DNA of 64,000 nucleotides from Micromonospora tulbaghiae (GCF_900091605.1 NZ_FMCQ01000010.1:221085-285084), one strand, 5' to 3'; numbered from the stretch's first letter, positions 7,134 to 16,208 are shown. A program made the numbers and translations. The notes: generated by a model from the sequence alone, not told the origin.

Positions 7134-10100
7134 TCAGGCGATGCCCTTGCGGCGGCGGATCATCTGGTACGCCTGCCGGCGTGCGAACTGGTTGAGCTGC
7201 GAACGCAGGCTCTCGTCGTCGAGGTAGCGCTGCATCAGCTTGCCGTTGTCGTCGTGGCGGGACAGGATCACGTCCTCGATCCGCTTGTCGCAGACGACGC
7301 CGAAGTTGCTCTCGTCGTTGACGAGCGCGGCAGCTTCCAGCGTGCCGTCCTCGGCCAGCGCGACGATCTGCTGCTCGACCCAGACCTTGTCCGCCTCCCC
7401 CAGGCCGATGCCGAACCGGTCGTTGAACACGTCGATCAGTTCCGAGAGCGCGACCTTCTCCGGGTCGTGTTGCGAGCCGACACCACCGCCGACGAAGCCG
7501 GGCAGCATCTGTTCCCCCTCGGGGGTCAGCGAGGCGTCGTGCTCACCGGTCTTGCTAACCCGCAGGTGGGTCAACTGCACCTCGCCGATGTCGACGGACG
7601 GGTCCTGCCGTCGCGGGAGCCGGTTGAGCAGCGCCCGTCCGTACAGGTAGAGCCGCTCCAGTTCCTCGTCGTGGTAGGGCACCACCTGGCTGAGGAACGC
7701 GTACATCCGGGTGTAGTCGCGCAGCGCGGACCGGAAGCCGTCCGCGGCCTCCGGGTCATCGGCGGCCAGGGCGTTGAAGCGCTGGACGGCCGGCTCGGTG
7801 AAGCGGTAGAGGGCGGCATGAGCCCGCTGGAGACCGGTCTCCGTGGTCGCCTTCCGCTCTGCCTCCAGCAGCGCTTCGGCGTACGCCTGCATCTCCGAGT
7901 CGACGAGGACCGGGTAGCCCGTGACCGTGTTCTGCGCGGTGTAGAGCAGATTCGGGTCGGTGGGCGTGGTGGCGGCGGTCTCGAAGTACGGCTTGAACTG
8001 CTCGGCGATGTCGCCGGCCTCGTTGACGAAGTCCAGGACGAACACGTCGCCCTGGCCCTTGAGCGGATGGGTGCGGTTGAGCCGGGACAGGGTCTGCACC
8101 GCGGCGACGTTCTTGAGCAGCTTGTCGACGTACATCGTGGTGAGCAGCGGCTGGTCGAAGCCGGTCTGGTACTTCTCGGCAACGACCAGGATCTTGTACT
8201 CGGTGTCCTGCTTGGCCTTCGGCGTGCCGGCGTACTTGTCGTCGGCGGCGGTGTAGCCGAACTTGCCGGGTAGCTCACCCTCGCGGAACCCGTTGATCCG
8301 CGCCTCGGTGTGCTCGACGCCGTCGACCTCCAGGTCGCCGGAGAACGCCACGAGGGAGTCGCAGCCGACGTAGCCCTGCATCTCGACGTACTTCTTGATG
8401 GCGGTGTGCAGACGGACGGCGGCCTCGCGGGAGCCGGTGACCACCATGGCCTTGGCCCGCCCGCCGAGGCGCGGCGCGGTGTGCTTGCGGAAGTGCTCGA
8501 CGATGATCTCCGCCTTCTGCGCCTGCATGGTGGGGTGCAGGCTGGCGAAGCGGGCGAGCTGGGCGCCGGCCTTCTTCGGGTCGACCTCCGGATCGTCGGG
8601 GTTGGCGTTGGCCAGCTTCCAGTACGACTTGTAGGTCAGATAGTTGCGCAGCACGTCGAGGATGAACCCCTCGTCGATGGCCTGCCGCATCGAGTACGTG
8701 TGGAACGGCTGCGGGTTGCCGGTGACCGGGTGCGGCGTGCCGAACAGTTCGAGCGTCTTCGGCTTCGGGGTGGCGGTGAACGCGAAGTACGACAGCGTGT
8801 CGTGCCGGCCTCGGGCCAGCGCCGACGCCGTGAGCAGGTCACCCGACTCGTCCACGTCGTCGCTGCCGAGTTTGAGCAGCACCTTCTTCAGCGCGGCGGC
8901 CGAGTCGCCGGACTGCGACGAGTGCGCCTCGTCGACGATGACCGCGAAGCGCTTCCCCTTCAGGCCCTGCACCTGGTTGAGCACGTAGGGGAACTTCTGC
9001 ATCGTGGTGATGACGACCTTGGCCGTCTCGCCTTGAAGCGCGGCGGCGAGCTGCGCGGAGTCCTTGTCGATCCGCTGCACCACGCCGGGCACGTGCTCGA
9101 ACTGGAAGACGGTGTCCTGCAACTGCCGGTCGAGGACGACCCGGTCGGTGATGATGATGACCTTGTCGAAGACCGGCTCGTTGGGGCGCAGCCCGTCCTT
9201 GGCGACGTTCGGCGCGGTGTGCAGGCTGGACAGCCGGTGCGCCAGCCACGCGATGGTGTTCGACTTGCCCGACCCGGCCGAGTGCATGACCAGGTAGTTG
9301 TGGCCCGACCCGTGCCGGGCCGCATGGTCGGTGAGCTGGGTGACCGCGTGCCACTGGTGGTAACGCGGGAAGATCAGCGCCTTGGATTCCTTGTCGTAGT
9401 GCAGGAACCGCCGGACCAGATCCAGGAACACGTCGGGGTGCCAGATCTGCTCCCAGAGGTAGGAGCTGCGGTAACCCTTGTCCGTGGCCGGCGGGTTACC
9501 CGCCCCACCGGACACGCCGGGTCCGTTCGACCCGGTGTTGAACGGCAGGAACCGGGTCTTCTCCCCCGCGAGCTTCGTCGTGACGAAGACCAGGTCGGGG
9601 TCGACGGCGAAGTGCACGAGGGTACGCCGGGCGAAGATCAGTTCCTTCGGGTCACGCGTCTTGCGGTACTGCTCCTTGGCGTCCTCGACGGTCTGGCCGG
9701 TGAGCGGGTTCTTCAGCTCGGCCGTGGCGAGGGGGATGCCGTTGACGAACAGAACCAGGTCGAGGGTGTTGTTGTTGCTGGTCGAGTACGCGAGCTGTCG
9801 GGTGACGGTGAGGCGGTTGGCGCGGTAGAGCGTGAGCGCGTCGTCAGTGATGGCGTGCGCTGGCTTGAAGTAGGCGAGCCGGATCAGAACGCCCTTGTCC
9901 TTGACGCCTCGTCGGAGGACATCGAGTGGGCCGCGCTCGTCGATCTGCTTGGCGAGATGCTGGGCGAAGCTCCGCTGCGCCACGTCCGGGTCGTTCCCGT
10001 GGTACGCAAGGAGCTTGGCCCACTCGTCGGGCTGAGTCGAGCCGATGAACGCGAACAGTTCGGCGGTTTCGAGCACCAATTGCTTGTCGTAGTTCCCGGG

Positions 10101-10181
10101 CTCGCCGCGCAACCAGCCCACGTCACACAGAGAGGCTTCAATTGCCGACTCAAACGACAACTCTTGGTGAACCGACCTCAT
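7134..10181 (-). CDS. hsdR: type I restriction enzyme, R (endonuclease/translocase) subunit
   Basis: A 1015-residue HsdR. The N-terminal nuclease domain carries LDLVLFVNGIPLATAELKN (about 137-156; D and E-x-K of the PD-(D/E)XK site). The SF2 motor follows: Walker A SAGSGKSNT near residue 300, VIIITDRVVLDRQLQ, DEAH in VIVDEAHSSQSG near 415, FTATPKP, and late motifs MVVTGSREAAVR, LVVAEKYQTGFDQP and QTLSRLNRTHP. Length is normal for the family and there is no internal stop. ATG at 10179-10181 overlaps the hsdS stop as ATGA. HsdR cuts DNA only when docked on the M2S1 complex, so the broken hsdS upstream may leave it inactive unless an intact S subunit exists elsewhere. Confidence 0.95.
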   Translation of the reverse strand: MRSVHQELSFESAIEASLCDVGWLRGEPGNYDKQLVLETAELFAFIGSTQPDEWAKLLAYHGNDPDVAQRSFAQHLAKQIDERGPLDVLRRGVKDKGVLIRLAYFKPAHAITDDALTLYRANRLTVTRQLAYSTSNNNTLDLVLFVNGIPLATAELKNPLTGQTVEDAKEQYRKTRDPKELIFARRTLVHFAVDPDLVFVTTKLAGEKTRFLPFNTGSNGPGVSGGAGNPPATDKGYRSSYLWEQIWHPDVFLDLVRRFLHYDKESKALIFPRYHQWHAVTQLTDHAARHGSGHNYLVMHSAGSGKSNTIAWLAHRLSSLHTAPNVAKDGLRPNEPVFDKVIIITDRVVLDRQLQDTVFQFEHVPGVVQRIDKDSAQLAAALQGETAKVVITTMQKFPYVLNQVQGLKGKRFAVIVDEAHSSQSGDSAAALKKVLLKLGSDDVDESGDLLTASALARGRHDTLSYFAFTATPKPKTLELFGTPHPVTGNPQPFHTYSMRQAIDEGFILDVLRNYLTYKSYWKLANANPDDPEVDPKKAGAQLARFASLHPTMQAQKAEIIVEHFRKHTAPRLGGRAKAMVVTGSREAAVRLHTAIKKYVEMQGYVGCDSLVAFSGDLEVDGVEHTEARINGFREGELPGKFGYTAADDKYAGTPKAKQDTEYKILVVAEKYQTGFDQPLLTTMYVDKLLKNVAAVQTLSRLNRTHPLKGQGDVFVLDFVNEAGDIAEQFKPYFETAATTPTDPNLLYTAQNTVTGYPVLVDSEMQAYAEALLEAERKATTETGLQRAHAALYRFTEPAVQRFNALAADDPEAADGFRSALRDYTRMYAFLSQVVPYHDEELERLYLYGRALLNRLPRRQDPSVDIGEVQLTHLRVSKTGEHDASLTPEGEQMLPGFVGGGVGSQHDPEKVALSELIDVFNDRFGIGLGEADKVWVEQQIVALAEDGTLEAAALVNDESNFGVVCDKRIEDVILSRHDDNGKLMQRYLDDESLRSQLNQFARRQAYQMIRRRKGIA

Positions 10182-11455
10182 ACGTCCACCTCCCCCGCCG
10201 TCGCCACATCTATCTTCCCTGTCACTGCAGCAGTGATCAGCGCCTGCCGCCTCTCGGTCAGAAGCTCGAACTGCTTCTTGATGGCGACTTGGGCATGCCG
10301 AGCCGCCACTGCTGCTGCGTCCAGTTCGCCCACGAGACGGTCCTGGACGTTACGGTCAGGGAAAGGGAAGCGATGTGCTCTCAACTGCTCCCCGGTTAGA
10401 TGGCCGATGGTGGTCGTGTTTCCCTCCACCGCGAAGACGTCCAGCGCCGTCGCGGCGCGAAGGCAATAAAAGAGCCAACGCACAGAGCTGCGACCGCGCG
10501 ACCTGGCCCGATGGAGCGCCTTCTGGTAATAGATTTCTTCGATTCTGCCATCCCAGATCGCGCTGCGTCCAGGCTGACCACCCTCACAGATCAGTAAGTC
10601 ACCGGCCTGCACCTCATATCGGCTGCGTTCGTGCGGCGGGAAATCCATCTCTAGGAGGTCGTCGGTGTTGATCTGATCCCACTGAACATTGATGTTGCGC
10701 AAATAGGGCCTGAGATGGTCGCCCCGCGTCCGCTCCTGGTTGAGCATCTTACCGAGAAGAACCTCGAATTGACTCGAGACTGAGAGAATGGCCCACTCCC
10801 TCGGCACGACACCCAGCCATCCCAACCCGCTGAACTTCCGCTCACCCTGCTCGTTCATCCCGCTAATGGCAGCGAAGACCCGCGAAGTCTCACGTTCGCC
10901 AAGCAGATTCAACTGCTGGCGTCGCACTTTGAGAATGCGGTCGATCTTCGCACATTGCATATCGAGAAACTTGGCGATTCGCCGCTGCTCCTCGAGAGGC
11001 GGCAGCGAGACCCGAATGTCTCGAATCTAGGATTCACTCACATAGGGTAGCGGGCCACTGGGAGATAGCTCCGCGAGATCTATCACCGAAAGCAAATAGA
11101 GCCAGTAGCGAGGATCGCCGGCCCGGGGGACTACACCCATCATGTTGTTATCGATGAGGCAATCCCGAAGAGTCAGCGCCCTCGCATTACCTAGCAGCGC
11201 CGCACCGACCTTCGGAAAGACCACGGAACCTGCCGGAACGATGCGCGCTCCAAGCAGACGGGCCTGTGTCCGTGAAATATAGTTGGCGGCAGTCGTAATG
11301 CCGAACTCGTTTCCTTTACGGCGAATATCGGATACCTTAGCAAACGGAAGGTCCCCCTCAGATGAGCCCTGATATTCGGGAGGGAACCCAGATCCGCCAA
11401 CGGTGCGAGCAACCCGACCAAGTCGCTGCCGAGGCCAGCTAGCACGAGGCGTCAT
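10178..11455 (-). pseudogene. hsdS: type I restriction specificity subunit interrupted by an in-frame amber codon
   Basis: The frame from ATG 11453-11455 to TGA 10178-10180 would encode 425 residues, normal for HsdS, but codon 143 is TAG (11027-11029). Reading continues in the same frame on the far side with the canonical central conserved helix: IRDIRVSLPPLEEQRRIAKF, then a second target-recognition domain and the C-terminal helix FELLTERRQALITAAVTGKI. The first fragment (142 residues) is target-recognition domain 1 alone. A restart at ATG 10958-10960 would give a 260-residue half with TRD2 and helices, but no good ribosome site precedes it. This is a nonsense change, not a frameshift. The gene is clearly lower in GC than its neighbours, as specificity genes often are. 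It overlaps hsdM by 17 bases and hsdR by 4. Confidence 0.9.
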
Positions 11456-13412
11456 ACGTCACCTCGCCAAGCAAAGTCTGAATCTCCGCCTCTAGCGCCG
11501 TAATCTCGGAGTCAATCTCGGCGAGGGGCCGCGGTGCCGTGGAGACGTAGAAGTGACGGGTGAACGGAATCTCGTAACCGATCTTGGTTTTCGTGTCGTC
11601 AACCCAAGCGTCGGGAACGTGCGGAAGCACCTCGCGCTTCACGTAGCCGTCGATGTGCTCGTCGAGCGGGGCGCTCTCGTTGTCGCGCAGGTCGGGGTCC
11701 GGCAGCGAGTTGCCCTTGCGGTCGGTCTGCACCTCGCCCTCCGGGTCGCTGACCGAGAACGCCTCCCACACCGCCTTCTCCACCGCCGCCGGCAGCTTTC
11801 CCAGCCCGTTCAGCTCCATCGCAAACTCGGCCCGCGTCGCTGACGACGTACCGATCAGGGACTTTGCCGCCGCCAGGAGTGACTCCCGCTCCGCGTACTT
11901 GAGGACCGCCTTCGCGTCCGCGAGCAGCGCCACCGTCTCCTCGGTCACCTCGAACCGCAGCCGCAGCGGCCGCTCGACGGTGATCCGCTGGTAGCCGAAG
12001 TCGGTGGTCTTGAAGACCTTCACTTTGGCGTGCTGCGGGTGCTCCGGGTCGTCCGCGATGGCCAGCGCGTTCACGTACGCCCGGGTCAGGTCGTCGATGT
12101 GCTCGTCGGTGAGCATCTTGCGCTTGTCGCCGAGGCTCTTGCGCATCTTCGTCCAGTAGTCGCGGCCATCGAGCAGCACGACCTTGCGCGCCCGGGCCGG
12201 CTCCTTGCGGTTGGTGAGGATCCAGAAGTAGGTGGAGATGCCGGTGTTGTAGAAGAGCTGGTCGGGCAGAGCGACGATGCCCTCCAGGAGGTCGTTCTCC
12301 AGGATCCAGCGGCGGATCTCCGACTCCCCCGACCCGGCCGCGCCGGTGAACAGCGGCGAACCGTTGAAGACAATCGCCAGACGGCTGCCGCCGTCCTCGG
12401 GTCGCTTCATCTTCGAGATCATGTGCTGGAGGAAGAGCAGCGAGCCGTCGTTGATCCGGGGCAGCCCGGCACCGAATCGGCCGGCGTGACCGCGGGCCGC
12501 CTCGTCCTTGACGAACTTCTCGACCTTCTTCCACTCCACACCGAACGGCGGGTTGGCGAGCATGTAGTCGAACCGCTCGCCCTCGTGGCCGTCCTGGTTG
12601 AACGAGTTCCCGAAGGCGATCTTCGTCGGGTCGCCGCCCTTGAGCATCATGTCGGAGCGGCAGATCGCGTACGTCTCGCCGTTGAGCTCCTGCCCGTACA
12701 CCTCGACGGTGGCGTGCGGGTTGTGGGCCTGGATGTGCTCCTGCGCCTCCGTGAGCATGCCGCCGGTGCCGCAGGCCGGGTCGTAGATCTTCCGGACGAT
12801 GCCGGGGGTCACGAGGTCGTCCTCGTCGGGAGCCAGCAGCAGGTTGACCATCAGCCGAATGACCTCGCGCGGCGTGAAGTGCTCACCGGCGGTCTCGTTG
12901 CTGATTTCCGAAAAGCGACGGATCAAGTCCTCGAAGACATAGCCCATCTGGTGGTTGGACACCACGTCCGGGTGCAGATCCACTTCTGCAAACTTCGTGA
13001 GCACCTGGTAGAGCAACCCGGCTTCGGCGAGGCGGCTGATCTGGGTATCGAAGCCGTACTTGTCTAACACGTCGACCGCACCTGGCGAAAACCCGCCGAT
13101 ATAGGCACGCAGGTTGAGCGCCGCATGGTCCTGGTCGCCGAACGACGTCTTGAAGGACAGCTTGCTGGTGTTGTAGAACGGCAGCCCGGCTACCCTCCGC
13201 AGCACCGGGTCCATGTTCTGCACGCCGGCGTCCTTGAGCTGCTGGTGCCGGGCGAGCACCGCGTCCTTCGTCGGCTCCAGCACGCAGTCCAGCCGTCGCA
13301 ACACTGTCAACGGCAGGATCACTCGTCCGTACTCGGACTGCTTGTAGTCGCCGCGGAGCAGGTCGGCCACGGACCAGATGAAGTTGGCCAACTCTTGGTG
13401 CTTGGTGCTCAC
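11439..13412 (-). CDS. hsdM: type I restriction-modification DNA methyltransferase, M subunit
   Basis: N6-adenine methyltransferase subunit, 657 residues. The N-terminal HsdM helical domain is seen in LANFIWSVADLLRGDYKQSE and VILPLTVLRRLDCVLEPTKD. SAM-binding motif I is DPACGTGGM (211-219) and the catalytic motif IV is NPPF (287-290); HFTPREVIRLMVNLL is the usual linker helix. The start is GTG at 13410-13412 because GAAAGGAAA precedes it at 5-6 bases; upstream in-frame codons would add 28 residues that do not resemble the family. It is the first gene of the array, with a 210-base upstream gap holding the likely promoter. It needs HsdS for target recognition. Confidence 0.95.
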   Translation of the reverse strand: MSTKHQELANFIWSVADLLRGDYKQSEYGRVILPLTVLRRLDCVLEPTKDAVLARHQQLKDAGVQNMDPVLRRVAGLPFYNTSKLSFKTSFGDQDHAALNLRAYIGGFSPGAVDVLDKYGFDTQISRLAEAGLLYQVLTKFAEVDLHPDVVSNHQMGYVFEDLIRRFSEISNETAGEHFTPREVIRLMVNLLLAPDEDDLVTPGIVRKIYDPACGTGGMLTEAQEHIQAHNPHATVEVYGQELNGETYAICRSDMMLKGGDPTKIAFGNSFNQDGHEGERFDYMLANPPFGVEWKKVEKFVKDEAARGHAGRFGAGLPRINDGSLLFLQHMISKMKRPEDGGSRLAIVFNGSPLFTGAAGSGESEIRRWILENDLLEGIVALPDQLFYNTGISTYFWILTNRKEPARARKVVLLDGRDYWTKMRKSLGDKRKMLTDEHIDDLTRAYVNALAIADDPEHPQHAKVKVFKTTDFGYQRITVERPLRLRFEVTEETVALLADAKAVLKYAERESLLAAAKSLIGTSSATRAEFAMELNGLGKLPAAVEKAVWEAFSVSDPEGEVQTDRKGNSLPDPDLRDNESAPLDEHIDGYVKREVLPHVPDAWVDDTKTKIGYEIPFTRHFYVSTAPRPLAEIDSEITALEAEIQTLLGEVTYDASC

Positions 13413-13440
13413 CAGTTTCCTTTCGATTGCCTTAAGACAA

Positions 13441-13453
13441 GCAGTATCACTGC
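13441..13453 (-). promoter_or_regulatory. small palindrome in the hsd promoter region
   Basis: GCAGTATCACTGC, 5-base arms around 3 bases, lies 28 bases upstream of the hsdM GTG within the 210-base gap (13413-13622) that must hold the operon promoter. Read on the minus strand it contains GATACT, a fair -10 element, so a bound protein would block it. No convincing -35 hexamer was found. Operator role is a guess. Confidence 0.3.
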
Positions 13454-13622
13454 AGTCCTGCATCGTTGTAGTCGCCCACTCGGCCGAAACGATCAACCGA
13501 GCGTCAGCGTGTCGTCTCAGGCGGAGGATGCACGGCGGGCCACCGGCCCGCAGGCTTCCGCATCTGTCACGTGAGCGCCGCTCGGGCGTCGGATATCTGA
13601 CGGAAGGAATTTCCGCGGGGAA

Positions 13623-15524
13623 TCATGCTTGCCCCTCCGTCGGGCATACCGCCCCGCGCGCCAGCCCGTCGGCGGTGAGCTGCACCAGTTCCGCCCCGAG
13701 CGTCGCCGCCTGCCGCAGCGCCGACTCGAACGCGTGCAGCCGGCGGAACGCCTCCCCGTACCGCTCCTGCTCCTCCCGCGACACCCGCCGCACCTGCGCC
13801 CGCCGCACGTCGAACCGCAGCGTCCCCGACAAGCTCGACGCCTGCCGCTCGTTCGTCGACGTCCGCAACTGCCCGGCGAGGAACCACGAATCCAAGGCGG
13901 CGGGATTCGGCCGCAGCAGATACAGGTTGCGCCCCAACATCGCACCCTCCGCCGTCACCACCCGCGCGGTGAGCTGCCGCGCGATCATCGGCACGACCAC
14001 GTCCCCGGTGGCCAGGGCGATCTCCTGCCCGAGCCGCCCGTCGTCGCGACCCGAGGGTTCGCCGCCGCCGAGCACGTCCGGCACGGTCAGCACCGGCCTC
14101 CCGTCACCGGCCGGCTCACCGTCGTCGCCGGAAGCACCCCGGATCGGCCCGAGAAGCTGCAACGCGCCGGCCCGGACCAGTTCGCCGACCGTGAGGAACT
14201 CCCCCCGGGCCTCGTCGGCTGCGGGCGCGACCTGCGGCATCAGCGTGGGAAGGTCGGCGACGACGGCGGCGAGGCGCTCGCGTGTGCGTACCAGATGTGC
14301 GCCTGTCGCCTCGCCCGCGACGGCGGGCTGGCGACGCGCGGGGGTGAGATCGATCTCCTCGTCGAGCAGTTCGATGACCGGGACGGCGCGGGCGTAGCCG
14401 GGCTCGTCGATGTCGCCGTCGTTGGCGAAGAACCGCCAGGTGTCGAGGATCCGGGTGTGGTCGCCGGTGGCGGCGTCCACGAGCAGCGTCCGCGCCGGTG
14501 GCGGCGCGTCGGCCGGTGGGCGGCACAGCACCCACAGGTGCAGGGGTACGCCGTGCGGCGCGGCCGCCCCCGCCGGCAACGCGATGACGGCGCGTAGCAC
14601 GCCGCGGCGCAGCAGTTCGGCGCGGATACGGCGGCCGGGGCGGCGGCCGGCCACGGCGGGCGGCATCAAGAGTACGGCGTGGCCGCCGGGGCGCAGGTGG
14701 GCCAGCGCGTGCTGGACCCAGGCGAGTTCCGGTTCGGTACGTGGGGTGGTGCCGACGATCCAGCGGGGGTCGTGGACGAGTTCCTCGTCGCCCCAGTTGC
14801 TTGCGCCGAAGGGCGGGTGGCAGACGACCGCATCGAACGTGCGTCCGGAGTAGTCGTCGGCGCGCAGCGAGTCGCCGGTGGTCACCTCGCCTGGTACGTC
14901 GCGCAGGGCCAGCCACAGTCCAGCCAGCCGGGCGAGGTCGGGGTCGAGTTCCTGCCCGTACGCGGAGGTGCAGCCGGCGCGGACGGCGGCGCGCAGTGTG
15001 GCGCCGGTGCCGGCGGCGGGGTCGAGGACGGAGCCTCCCGCTACGGCGGCGAGCCCGGCCATCAGGTCGGCGATGTCGTCGGGGGTGGCGTGCGGGCGAG
15101 CCGGTCCGGGTGCGGAGAAGCGTTGCCAGAGCGCGTCGAAGGCGCCCTGCGGGCCGAGTTCGTCGGCGAACGCGTCGATGTCCGGCGCCAGCACCTTGAG
15201 CTGCGGGTCCGCCGGGCGGGTGGGTCGTTGGCCGCGTTGCCGGGCCAGCAACCGGGCGCCGACGGCGGCGAGCCCGGCGGCCGGTGAGGTGCCGGCCGAG
15301 GCGAGGTGGCGCCAGAGCCGGTCGGCGGTGGCGAGTTCCGGGAGTTTGCCCTGGGCGTGCAGCCAGCGCTCGACCTGGGCGAGGTCGAACTCGGGGCTGG
15401 TGGCGCTGCCGCCGACCGGCTCGGGAAAGTCCCCGTGCCGTTTGCGCCAGTTGCTGACGGCGGCCCGGCCGACACCGGCGAGCCGGGCGATGTCCGCTGC
15501 GGTGATTGTCGGTGTCTCCTGCAC
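13623..15524 (-). CDS. stand-alone N6-adenine DNA methylase with N-terminal HTH
   Basis: A 633-residue type I-like methylase. Residues about 5-60 form a winged/MerR-like helix-turn-helix (ITAADIARLAGVGRAAVSNW ... FDLAQVERWLHAQGKLP). The methylase core has motif I VLDPAAGTGATL (166-177) and at the motif IV position VVCHPPFG (233-240): histidine where N, D or S is expected, which could weaken catalysis. The last 150 residues (FLTVGELVRAGALQLLGPIR ... YLLRPNPAALDSWFLAGQLR) resemble an HsdS-like specificity region, so modification and recognition may be on one chain. GTG at 15522-15524 is the only start before an in-frame TGA. It has no partner endonuclease of its own and is separated from hsdM by 210 bases; it may be an orphan or a regulatory methylase. 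Confidence 0.85.
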   Translation of the reverse strand: MQETPTITAADIARLAGVGRAAVSNWRKRHGDFPEPVGGSATSPEFDLAQVERWLHAQGKLPELATADRLWRHLASAGTSPAAGLAAVGARLLARQRGQRPTRPADPQLKVLAPDIDAFADELGPQGAFDALWQRFSAPGPARPHATPDDIADLMAGLAAVAGGSVLDPAAGTGATLRAAVRAGCTSAYGQELDPDLARLAGLWLALRDVPGEVTTGDSLRADDYSGRTFDAVVCHPPFGASNWGDEELVHDPRWIVGTTPRTEPELAWVQHALAHLRPGGHAVLLMPPAVAGRRPGRRIRAELLRRGVLRAVIALPAGAAAPHGVPLHLWVLCRPPADAPPPARTLLVDAATGDHTRILDTWRFFANDGDIDEPGYARAVPVIELLDEEIDLTPARRQPAVAGEATGAHLVRTRERLAAVVADLPTLMPQVAPAADEARGEFLTVGELVRAGALQLLGPIRGASGDDGEPAGDGRPVLTVPDVLGGGEPSGRDDGRLGQEIALATGDVVVPMIARQLTARVVTAEGAMLGRNLYLLRPNPAALDSWFLAGQLRTSTNERQASSLSGTLRFDVRRAQVRRVSREEQERYGEAFRRLHAFESALRQAATLGAELVQLTADGLARGAVCPTEGQA

Positions 15525-15543
15525 GTTCGGAGTGTGTCACATC

Positions 15544-15590
15544 TGTCAAGCATCATGCATGTTGACAGTGTTCACGGATGATGCTCTTAT
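15544..15590 (+). promoter_or_regulatory. near-consensus promoter with nested inverted repeats
   Basis: In the 99-base divergent gap between the HTH-methylase and the DUF4352 lipoprotein, TTGACA (15562-15567), 17 bases and TCTTAT (15585-15590) form a good housekeeping-type promoter for the lipoprotein. Two inverted repeats overlap it: TGTCAA (15544-15549) with TTGACA (15562-15567), spacer 12, and GCATCAT (15550-15556) with ATGATGC (15578-15584), spacer 21. They are placed to act as operators for both genes; the HTH of the methylase is one candidate ligand. Confidence 0.55.
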
Positions 15591-15623
15591 TGACGCCGCC
15601 ACGTTCACAGCAGGAGGAAAACG

Positions 15624-16196
15624 ATGCGCAAGACCACCACGCTCGCCCTGATCGCCGGCGCCCTTGTCGCCCTGGGCTGCGGTGCCGGCACCACCGACGA
15701 CGCCACCAGCAGCAGGACGGAGTCCGGCGCCGAGGCGGCCGCCAGTGACACCGACAGCGGCAAGGCGGACGCCGGCAAGAGCGACGACAAGCCGAAGACC
15801 GCGAAGATCGGCCAGCCGGCCCGCGACGGCAAGTTCGAGTTCACCGTCAAGTCCGCCAAGTGCGGCGTCAGCAAGGTCGGCACGTCGACGTTCGGCGCCA
15901 AGGCGCAGGGCCAGTTCTGCCTGGTCACCGTCAACGTGAAGAACATCGGCAAGGAGTCGCAGATGTTCGACGGCAGCAGCCAGAAGGCGTACGCCGCCAA
16001 CGGCACCGAGTACTCCGCCGACGGTTCGGCCGCCATCTACGCCAACAAGAACGCCGAGACGTTCCTCAACGACATCAACCCCGGCAACCAGGTCACCGGC
16101 GTGGTCGCCTTCGACATCCCGAAGGACGTCAAGCTCGCCCGCCTGGAGCTGCACGACTCGCCGTTCTCCGGCGGCGTGACCGTCTCGCTGAGCTGA
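15624..16196 (+). CDS. DUF4352 domain secreted lipoprotein
   Basis: A 190-residue exported protein. The signal peptide ends in ALGC (C19), a near-lipobox, followed by a Ser/Asp/Lys-rich linker to about residue 58. Residues 60-190 fit the immunoglobulin-like DUF4352 fold: IGQPARDGKFEFTVKSAKCG, FCLVTVNVKNIGKESQMFDG and GNQVTGVVAFDIPKDVKLAR. The family includes secreted adhesin- or inhibitor-like proteins of unknown detailed role. CAGGAGGAAAA lies just before the ATG. A hairpin (16209-16236) follows the stop, so it is probably monocistronic. Confidence 0.9.
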   Translation: MRKTTTLALIAGALVALGCGAGTTDDATSSRTESGAEAAASDTDSGKADAGKSDDKPKTAKIGQPARDGKFEFTVKSAKCGVSKVGTSTFGAKAQGQFCLVTVNVKNIGKESQMFDGSSQKAYAANGTEYSADGSAAIYANKNAETFLNDINPGNQVTGVVAFDIPKDVKLARLELHDSPFSGGVTVSLS

Positions 16197-16208
16197 CCGG
16201 ACACCGCG

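Noticed and set aside
7254..10469. Long plus-strand open frames opposite hsdR
   Set aside because: The opposite strand encodes complete HsdR with all motor and nuclease motifs.
10958..11029. Frameshift in hsdS
   Set aside because: Both halves are in the same frame (distance 495 bases, divisible by 3); the defect is a single amber codon.
13413..13622. Possible small gene between hsdM and the HTH-methylase
   Set aside because: The in-frame extension of hsdM (28 codons) and other frames lack codon bias and ribosome sites; treated as promoter region.
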